Shown here piece by piece: positions 1 to 4,753 of a DNA stretch of 12,600 nt. The notes under the pieces are model-generated. The model did not search any database, was not told the origin of the DNA, and was given only the letters and a program-made list of their open reading frames with translations. Position 1 is the stretch's first letter. The number at the start of each line of letters is the position of its first letter. Location: positions 1 through 12,600 of the forward strand of contig JAFMJU010000055.1 of NCBI GenBank assembly GCA_017853285.1, read 5' to 3'. A program made the position numbers and the translations under genes. Source of the stretch: Gemmataceae bacterium (lineage in GTDB: Bacteria > Planctomycetota > Planctomycetia > Gemmatales > Gemmataceae).

Positions 1-57
1 GCTCCTCGTTGCGGGATTGCATCCGCAACACCTCGGGCTTGGGACTGCGACCATAGC
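1..57 (-). pseudogene. Out-of-frame continuation of the downstream GT2 gene
   Basis: Read on the minus strand from base 58 in the frame beginning AGC TAT GGT, this stretch is open to the window edge and encodes SYGRSPKPEVL followed by RMQSRNEE. A serine/glycine turn and then an RNEE motif are what I would expect after the histidine-containing end of the GT-A domain in this GT2 branch. Only two bases (TA, 60-59) separate the last in-frame codon TCC from this frame, so one missing base explains the break. It may be a sequencing or assembly indel or a real mutation. Confidence 0.6.
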
Positions 58-747
58 TTAGGAAACGCGGTGATAGACCAAGCTCGAAGGCTCATGCCAG
101 ACCCGCCACCCGGCCCTGTTCAGTCGGAGCGAAAGGTCCACATCCTCGAAATAAGCCCCGAAAGACTCGTCCAAAAAGCCGACCTGCTCCAAAGCCGCGC
201 GGCGATAAAACGCGCTGGAGGCGCTGGCTCCCAACACCCAGCGCCCGGTCCTGGACTCAGTCCCCCGGCTGGGCCTACCGTGCCCCCTTTTTCCGACGAT
301 TCCAGCCAGGGTAAACCTGTCACCGGCACTATCCAATTCGCCGGAGCTTCCGCCATCGACCATAACCAACGGGGCAACCGCCCCAACTCGGGGGTCCCTG
401 AAAGCGACCAGGGCTTTGTCGGCCCAACCTTCGGTCACACGAGCGTCGTCATTCAGTAACTGAATTACGGGGCTATCGGCACATTTCATTCCCAAGTTGG
501 CGGCCCGGGCAAATCCAATCGGCTGTTCATTGCGGAGCACACAAACCCCGCCAAAAGCGCCGGCGCAACGGGAAACCGCCGCATCGACCGAACCATCGTC
601 CACCACAATGATTCGAGCCGGGTTTCCACCGCTCTCTCGCAAGGATTTTAGACAGGTTTCGAGGCTGGCAACCTGGCTGTGCGAAGGGATCACCACCGCC
701 AGGTCCGCGGTGGAAAAGCGGCCGCCTTCACGGTTTTCAGGCGGCAC
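58..747 (-). CDS. Family 2 glycosyltransferase (GT-A fold), frame apparently broken near its C-terminus
   Basis: A 229-residue GT2 protein that would transfer a sugar from a nucleotide donor to a growing cytoplasmic or lipid-linked glycan. Visible: the first beta strand AVVIPSHSQ (about 17-25), IIVVDDGS (46-53, nucleotide-binding acidic pair), IGFARAAN (77-84), the metal-binding LLNDD (97-101), and the acceptor-side FEDVDLSLRL (200-209) followed by GWRVWHEP. It resembles the rhamnosyltransferase-like branch. The start is GTG at 747, preceded by GAGGA at 753-757 with 5-base spacing. It overlaps the upstream GT2 gene by 11 bases, so the two are co-translated. The frame hits TAA right after YHRVS, but one frame over the DNA continues with SYGRSPKPEVL and QSRNEE, which is what relatives carry next. 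The stop therefore looks like a one-base deletion, and the intact protein would run off the left edge. Donor and acceptor cannot be told. Confidence 0.9.
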   Translation of the reverse strand: MPPENREGGRFSTADLAVVIPSHSQVASLETCLKSLRESGGNPARIIVVDDGSVDAAVSRCAGAFGGVCVLRNEQPIGFARAANLGMKCADSPVIQLLNDDARVTEGWADKALVAFRDPRVGAVAPLVMVDGGSSGELDSAGDRFTLAGIVGKRGHGRPSRGTESRTGRWVLGASASSAFYRRAALEQVGFLDESFGAYFEDVDLSLRLNRAGWRVWHEPSSLVYHRVS

Positions 748-1894
748 GGGTATCCTCGCGCAGGTAAGGGCTAGGTGATGCGGAAAGCAATGCTTCCAGC
801 GCCCTGCGGGATTCCTGGATTTTTCCTGCGGAAATGAGGCTGCAAATCCTGAGGCGGTCGGCCAGACCAGCGCGGCGGCCCGGATCCCTGGTAACGGCTG
901 ACTGGGCCCAGGATTCAGCCCGAATGATCCACAAAAGGATCCGTTTCTGCCAAGCAGGCCAATGCTTGTGGGCGAAAAGCATCAGGGCGTGCCTGGTGAC
1001 GGTTTGTAAATGCTGGGGAACCCTTCGCCGATGCAGGGGCGAATGATGGGTCAGGCAAACGGCGGGCTCATGCCAAACCTGCCAACCGGCCTTCCAGGCC
1101 CTCAGGCACAGATCGACATCCTCGTAATACAGGAAAAAATCGCCATCCAGTCCGCCCAAATCCTCCAGGCAGGACCGTCGAACCATGATGCAGCACCCGC
1201 TTGTCCAGGGAACCGTTTTCCTCCCTTGGGTGCCCATGTGGTATTTGCGGGATGATCTGGGCAAGAATCGCCGCCAAAGCGTGCCAAACAAGGTTGGAAA
1301 CGGGCCGGTTGAACGCTGCTGGGTTCCCTCTGGATTTAACAGCCCCAATCCGACAATCCCGGCGCGGGGTTCCTCGCCGGCCAAACGCTCTGCGGCTGAA
1401 AGGGCAGCCTCCAAAAACCCCGGTAGTGCGGTCATGTCCGGATTGAGCAGTAGGACCCACTCTCCCCGACTAAGGCGAACCCCTTCGTTCACTGCCCGGG
1501 CAAACCCCTGGTTGGCCCCCCACCTGCGGATGGATACGCCTTCTTTTCTTCGCAATTCCCTGATTTTTCTGTGAGGGCCAGAGTGGTTGTCAACAATCAC
1601 CACCTCAGCCAAACCGGAACGAACCAAGCGCCCCTGGGAAAGGCGTCTGGTTAACAGGGCAGTTTGATCCCACTGCCGGTAGTTGACCAAAACCACACTG
1701 AGCTTGGGATGATCCTGCTCAGGAATCGCACGGGATTCCTTATCGGGGTGATTGGAAAGTTCCCTTTCCAAGGGAACCCTGTCCCCAAAGAGAACAAAAT
1801 CTTTTGAGCCCAGGCCATCCATGCCTAGAACCCCAAGGGGATCGGCCAAAGGCCCGGGCATCCTGCCCAACCGCGCCTGTTCGCCAGATACCAA
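737..1894 (-). CDS. Family 2 glycosyltransferase, rhamnosyltransferase-like; true start uncertain
   Basis: The open frame from a TTG at 1894 gives 385 residues. The GT-A domain starts only at about residue 64: LSVVLVNYRQW (65-75), VVIVDNHSG (98-106), NQGFARAVNEG (128-138), the metal-binding LLLNPDM (148-154), WTSGCCIMVRR (230-240) and YYEDVDLCLRAWKAGW (256-271), then a basic, partly amphipathic C-terminal tail of about 100 residues. This pattern is typical of bacterial GT2 enzymes of the rhamnosyltransferase type. Residues 1-63 are not part of the fold but look coding (for example SKDFVLFGDRVPLE at 30-43). No candidate start from 1894 to 1822 has a convincing ribosome binding site. A strong one exists for the ATG at 2099; restoring one G in each of two G-runs joins that ATG to this frame and gives a protein of about 454 residues. 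Probably acts with the overlapping downstream GT2 on a surface polysaccharide. The GT2 assignment is secure; the N-terminus is not. Confidence 0.88.
   Translation of the reverse strand: MVSGEQARLGRMPGPLADPLGVLGMDGLGSKDFVLFGDRVPLERELSNHPDKESRAIPEQDHPKLSVVLVNYRQWDQTALLTRRLSQGRLVRSGLAEVVIVDNHSGPHRKIRELRRKEGVSIRRWGANQGFARAVNEGVRLSRGEWVLLLNPDMTALPGFLEAALSAAERLAGEEPRAGIVGLGLLNPEGTQQRSTGPFPTLFGTLWRRFLPRSSRKYHMGTQGRKTVPWTSGCCIMVRRSCLEDLGGLDGDFFLYYEDVDLCLRAWKAGWQVWHEPAVCLTHHSPLHRRRVPQHLQTVTRHALMLFAHKHWPAWQKRILLWIIRAESWAQSAVTRDPGRRAGLADRLRICSLISAGKIQESRRALEALLSASPSPYLREDTRAA
753..757 (-). promoter_or_regulatory. Ribosome binding site of the downstream GT2 gene
   Basis: GAGGA lies inside the last codons of the upstream GT2 gene, 5 bases before the GTG at 747. 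It supports GTG as the start and translational coupling of the two genes. Confidence 0.55.
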
Positions 1895-1934
1895 AAGATT
1901 AACCCCGCCGGGATCGGCGGGGCAATCTCGTCTT

Positions 1935-1959
1935 TTGAAGAAAGCCCTTTGGTTAGGGC
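1935..1959 (-). terminator. Weak hairpin followed by a T-rich tract
   Basis: On the minus strand GCCCT-AACCAA-AGGGC (1959-1944) forms a 5-bp stem with a 6-base loop and is followed by TTTCTTC. It lies just after the stop of the 42-codon frame and before the GT2 frame. The stem is short and the T-tract interrupted, so a terminator or attenuator is possible but doubtful. If the GT2 gene really starts at 2099, the element would lie inside its coding region. Confidence 0.15.
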
Positions 1960-1970
1960 GGTCTCAAAGA

Positions 1971-2099
1971 TCAGGCCTTTTTGGCCCCTTCGCAGGTTTT
2001 TTCGCCAGAGCAACAGCCCTTTGCCATCAACCGCTTTTGCTCTTTGCGAGTCCGGCGTAGCTTTTTCTTCCGGATTGCTCCAGCCCAGTTGGCGCCCAT
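1971..2099 (-). CDS. Alternative reading: 42-residue basic, cysteine-containing small protein
   Basis: As the sequence stands, the ATG at 2099 opens a complete 42-codon frame ending in TGA at 1971. It starts MGANWAGAIRKKKLRR and ends CCSGEKTCEGAKKA. The protein is very basic, with a CC pair and a third cysteine near the end. The ATG has a good ribosome binding site (GGAG, 9-base spacing), which is the main support. I do not recognise the family. Against it: the overlapping frame looks more like a normal protein and connects to the downstream GT2 gene if two G-runs are each one base short. A small Cys-rich metal- or nucleic-acid-binding protein is conceivable, but the sequence alone does not show it. 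Confidence 0.3.
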   Translation of the reverse strand: MGANWAGAIRKKKLRRTRKEQKRLMAKGCCSGEKTCEGAKKA

Positions 2100-2108
2100 A
2101 TCTAAAAT

Positions 2109-2112
2109 CTCC
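2109..2112 (-). promoter_or_regulatory. Ribosome binding site for the ATG at 2099
   Basis: GGAG followed by nine A/T-rich bases and then ATG at 2099 on the minus strand. It is the best translation start in the left 2.1 kb and therefore decides where the leftmost transcript begins to be translated, whichever frame is correct. Confidence 0.5.
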
Positions 2113-2163
2113 AAATTAAAACAAAGTCTATAAAAAGCCTTATCACCCTAATCCATTCCACCT

Positions 2164-2193
2164 TTGGCCAAGCATAGGGATTTTCCGCATACT
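2164..2193 (+). promoter_or_regulatory. Candidate sigma70-type promoter for the membrane/spermidine-synthase-like pair
   Basis: TTGGCC (2164-2169) and CATACT (2188-2193) are 18 bases apart; each matches the consensus at four of six positions. It lies about 60 bases before the GTG at 2254, inside the 154-base divergent gap 2100-2253. The gap is AT-richer toward 2100-2150 and probably also carries the promoter for the leftward genes, but I could not pick out a clear one there. Confidence 0.22.
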
Positions 2194-2253
2194 GATCCAA
2201 GGCCAGATTGGGCAGTCAGGTCCTTCACGCTTAACCATCAGGATACCTGAACG

Positions 2254-4746
2254 GTGGGATGGTTCCTTCTCGGCACATTCACATTCACGCTGTTCCAAAG
2301 CGCCTTGCTGCTTTTTTGGGTTCAGCCAATGGTCGGGAAGATTCTTCTTCCCTATCTGGGTGGAACACCGGCGGTGTGGAACACCTGCATGGTGTTTTTC
2401 CAGGCTCTTTTGCTTGGGGGGTACTCCTATGCCCACCTGCTTTCCCGTTTACCCCGCAGGACCCAAGTCCGAATTCATTCCATTCTCCTCATCGCAGGTC
2501 TTGTCCCTTTGGCAATCCTGCGTTTTCAAATCGAACCGTTGACCCGGTCCGTATTGCCAACACCAACAGAATCCAACCCGATTCCGTGGCTCTTGGCTGT
2601 CCTGCTTTTGAGCGCCGGTCTGCCATTCTTCGCGGTCAGCACCACCGCCCCCCTGCTGCAACGGTGGTTTTCCGGAACCAACCACTCCCAAGCCAAAGAC
2701 CCCTACTTCCTATACGCGGCAAGCAACCTGGGCAGCATGCTCACCCTGTTGTGCTACCCGCTGGTTTTGGAACCGGGCCTCACCATCGGACAGCAAGGCC
2801 TGGGGTGGATCATTGGGTATTTGGTCTTCGTGGCACTGGTTTTTCTTTGCGCCCGGCTGGCGGAGAAAAACCTGGTGGAAGTTCAAGCAGAGGATGAAAA
2901 AGCGGAAATTGCCGGAACAGTGGCCCCCACATTTGGAACCCAACTCGGTTGGGTGGCCCTGGCTTTCATCCCCAGCAGCCTGATGATCGGCACAACGACC
3001 CACCTCACCACTGACATCGCCCCCATGCCGCTGTTGTGGATTCTGCCTTTGGCGCTTTACCTGTTGAGTTTTATCCTGGTTTTTTCACAGATTCCCGGAT
3101 GGGTATATTTGACTGCCCTGCTTGGCCTGCCCCTTCTGGCTTGTCTGGCGGTTTCGGGATTCGGCGATGTATTCCATGCCCACAGTCTGGTTGACTTGCT
3201 GCAGCGTTTGGCAAAATCAGCGTCGGTGCCCGCAAGATTGAATGTCGCGGAAGTTGTTCTCTTTTTGGGGATTTCCCTAGGCACCGTTTTCCTAGGGCGA
3301 AGCCCAAACCGCCAACACGCGCTGATGATTCTCCTATTGCCATTATTTCTTGTGCTGGTGGTTTGCCTCCCCAATATCCGTGAAAAAATGATGGTCAGCG
3401 AGTTGGAGGCTATCCTCCTTCATTTGGCGTTGTTGTTTTCAGTTTGCATGGTTTGCCATGGGGAACTGGCGAAGTCCCGCCCAACTCCCAGATTTCTCAC
3501 CGGATTTTATCTTGCCATGTCCATGGGGGGCGTTTTGGGTGGTCTTTTCAACACCGTGGTCGCCCCGCTGATCTTCAACCGTTTTGTCGAATATCCCCTG
3601 GTGGCCACCCTTGCCTGCCTGATCATTCCGGGTTTCAAGGTGGCCACCCAATGGCGGCCCGCCCTGTTGGCCGTTCAAAGTGTGGTGTTCATCACCGGTA
3701 TGGTTTTGGCGGCCGCCCTCGCGGTTCAGGCGTTCATTCCATTGGACAGGGTTCGCCAATCCCTCCCTTCAGGCGGATTGACAGGAACCCTATTCCGTTT
3801 ACTGGAACCCGCGCTGCAATCCCCTCCCCTGGTTCAGGAACGGAATTTTTTCGGCGCGTTCCGGATTGAGGATATCCGTTACACGCATCACTACTTTGAG
3901 CCCCTGAGCGGAACCTTCATCCCGCAACCCCGCCGTTACCACCGGATGCTACACGGCACCACGAACCACGGGATGCAGATCATCGATCCACCCGAGTTGA
4001 GAAGGGATCCTATCACCTACTTCCAGCGTTCCGGCGCCATCGGCCAAATATTCCAGGAATTAACCAAGCGATCCAAGGAAAAAAATCGCCCTCCCCGTGT
4101 GGCCGTCCTTGGCGTGGGCACCGGCACCCTGGCCAGTTACGCGGAAAAAGACTGGTCCCTGACCCTTTTTGAGATCGATCCGGCCATGGTCCGCTACGCA
4201 AGCCAAACGGACCAGTATTTCACCTACCTGACTGACGCCCGCAATCGCGGCGCCCAGGTTGAAGTGAAACTGGGGGATGGTCGCAAGGGGATCGAGAAAC
4301 ATGACACCACCGAGGGCAAGTTCGACATCCTGTTCATGGACGCCTTCGCCTCAGATTCGGTTCCAGTCCATCTTTTGACCCGCGAGGCTTTCCAGGTTTA
4401 TTTCGACAAATTGGAAGAAGACGGAATGGTGGTGGTGAACATCGCGAACCGTTACCTGGATTTCGAGCCTGTCCTGTCAAACCTCGCCCGCTCCGAAAAT
4501 TGGCGCATCCTCATCCAAAGGGGCCAGGTGGTTCCGGGCCAAGACAAATACGGGACCTCATGGGTGGTCATCAGCAGGAATGGGAAGGCCCTGGATCGAC
4601 TGGCCGGAACGAGCCAACCGTTTGAAACCAATGACAACGGAGAATGGGTTGAATCCTGGCAGGAAGGCACTCCCAATCCCCGCTTGGGCGTTTGGACCGA
4701 CAACTATTCCAACATCGTGAAAATCCTGAATTGGGGCAAAGAGTAA
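2254..4746 (+). CDS. Polytopic membrane protein fused to a spermidine-synthase-like domain (first of tandem pair)
   Basis: 830 residues. Residues 1 to about 497 hold roughly 14-15 hydrophobic segments, with motifs shared with the next gene: MVGKILLPYLGGTPAVW (26-42), DPYFLYAASNLGSML (149-163), TTDIA (252-256) and CHGELAKSRP (401-410). The C-terminal domain resembles spermidine synthases: HGTTNHGMQ (567-575), the SAM loop GVGTGTLASYA (620-630), FEIDP with Glu640, GDGRKG with Asp675, MDAFASDSVP with Asp696 in the catalytic-loop position, and a final WTDNYSN (814-820). Such fusions are usually annotated as fused MFS/spermidine synthase; their substrate is generally unknown. A membrane-tethered SAM or decarboxylated-SAM enzyme is the likely biochemistry. 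The start is GTG at 2254, the first possible after an in-frame TGA at 2248, with AGGAT about 9 bases upstream; the first helix begins almost at once. Relative to its partner it has about 70 extra residues between Asp254 and Cys401. Probably co-transcribed with the next gene. Confidence 0.9.
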   Translation: MGWFLLGTFTFTLFQSALLLFWVQPMVGKILLPYLGGTPAVWNTCMVFFQALLLGGYSYAHLLSRLPRRTQVRIHSILLIAGLVPLAILRFQIEPLTRSVLPTPTESNPIPWLLAVLLLSAGLPFFAVSTTAPLLQRWFSGTNHSQAKDPYFLYAASNLGSMLTLLCYPLVLEPGLTIGQQGLGWIIGYLVFVALVFLCARLAEKNLVEVQAEDEKAEIAGTVAPTFGTQLGWVALAFIPSSLMIGTTTHLTTDIAPMPLLWILPLALYLLSFILVFSQIPGWVYLTALLGLPLLACLAVSGFGDVFHAHSLVDLLQRLAKSASVPARLNVAEVVLFLGISLGTVFLGRSPNRQHALMILLLPLFLVLVVCLPNIREKMMVSELEAILLHLALLFSVCMVCHGELAKSRPTPRFLTGFYLAMSMGGVLGGLFNTVVAPLIFNRFVEYPLVATLACLIIPGFKVATQWRPALLAVQSVVFITGMVLAAALAVQAFIPLDRVRQSLPSGGLTGTLFRLLEPALQSPPLVQERNFFGAFRIEDIRYTHHYFEPLSGTFIPQPRRYHRMLHGTTNHGMQIIDPPELRRDPITYFQRSGAIGQIFQELTKRSKEKNRPPRVAVLGVGTGTLASYAEKDWSLTLFEIDPAMVRYASQTDQYFTYLTDARNRGAQVEVKLGDGRKGIEKHDTTEGKFDILFMDAFASDSVPVHLLTREAFQVYFDKLEEDGMVVVNIANRYLDFEPVLSNLARSENWRILIQRGQVVPGQDKYGTSWVVISRNGKALDRLAGTSQPFETNDNGEWVESWQEGTPNPRLGVWTDNYSNIVKILNWGKE

Positions 4747-4753
4747 GACAATC

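Larger units (their letters stand above)
1895..2099 (-). other. Probable frameshifted N-terminal extension of the upstream GT2 gene
   Basis: Minus-strand frame with codons beginning CGC CAA CTG (near 2094) is open down to the G-run at 1906-1903. It reads GRQLGWSNPEEKATPD, then GLLLWRKNLRRGQKGL, IFETALTKGLSSKDEI and APPIPAG. If ATGGGC at 2099 had one more G, the ATG would enter this frame. If GCGGGG at 1908-1903 had one more G, this frame would pass into NLLVSGEQARLGR of the GT2 frame. The composition looks protein-like, and the join would supply the GT2 gene with the ATG and ribosome binding site it otherwise lacks. This is inference: two independent single-G losses must be assumed. The competing reading is a separate 42-residue protein starting at the same ATG. 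Confidence 0.45.

Noticed and set aside
70..459. 129-residue plus-strand frame opposite the GT2 gene
   Set aside because: A shadow of the GT2 coding strand: proline/glycine-rich noise with no domain signal.
1825..2013. Separate 62-residue minus-strand gene starting at a TTG
   Set aside because: No ribosome binding site, and its second half overlaps the GT2 frame, which looks coding there. Its first half is better explained as the frameshifted N-terminus of the GT2 gene.
2143..2436. Minus-strand 97-residue frame over the divergent gap
   Set aside because: Mostly antisense to the start of the first fusion gene, with no recognisable motif.
4747..4753. Single very large fused gene across the two membrane/spermidine-synthase-like proteins
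   Set aside because: There is a clear TAA at 4744-4746 after a complete terminal WTD motif, and a new ATG at 4754 in another frame; these are two complete genes.
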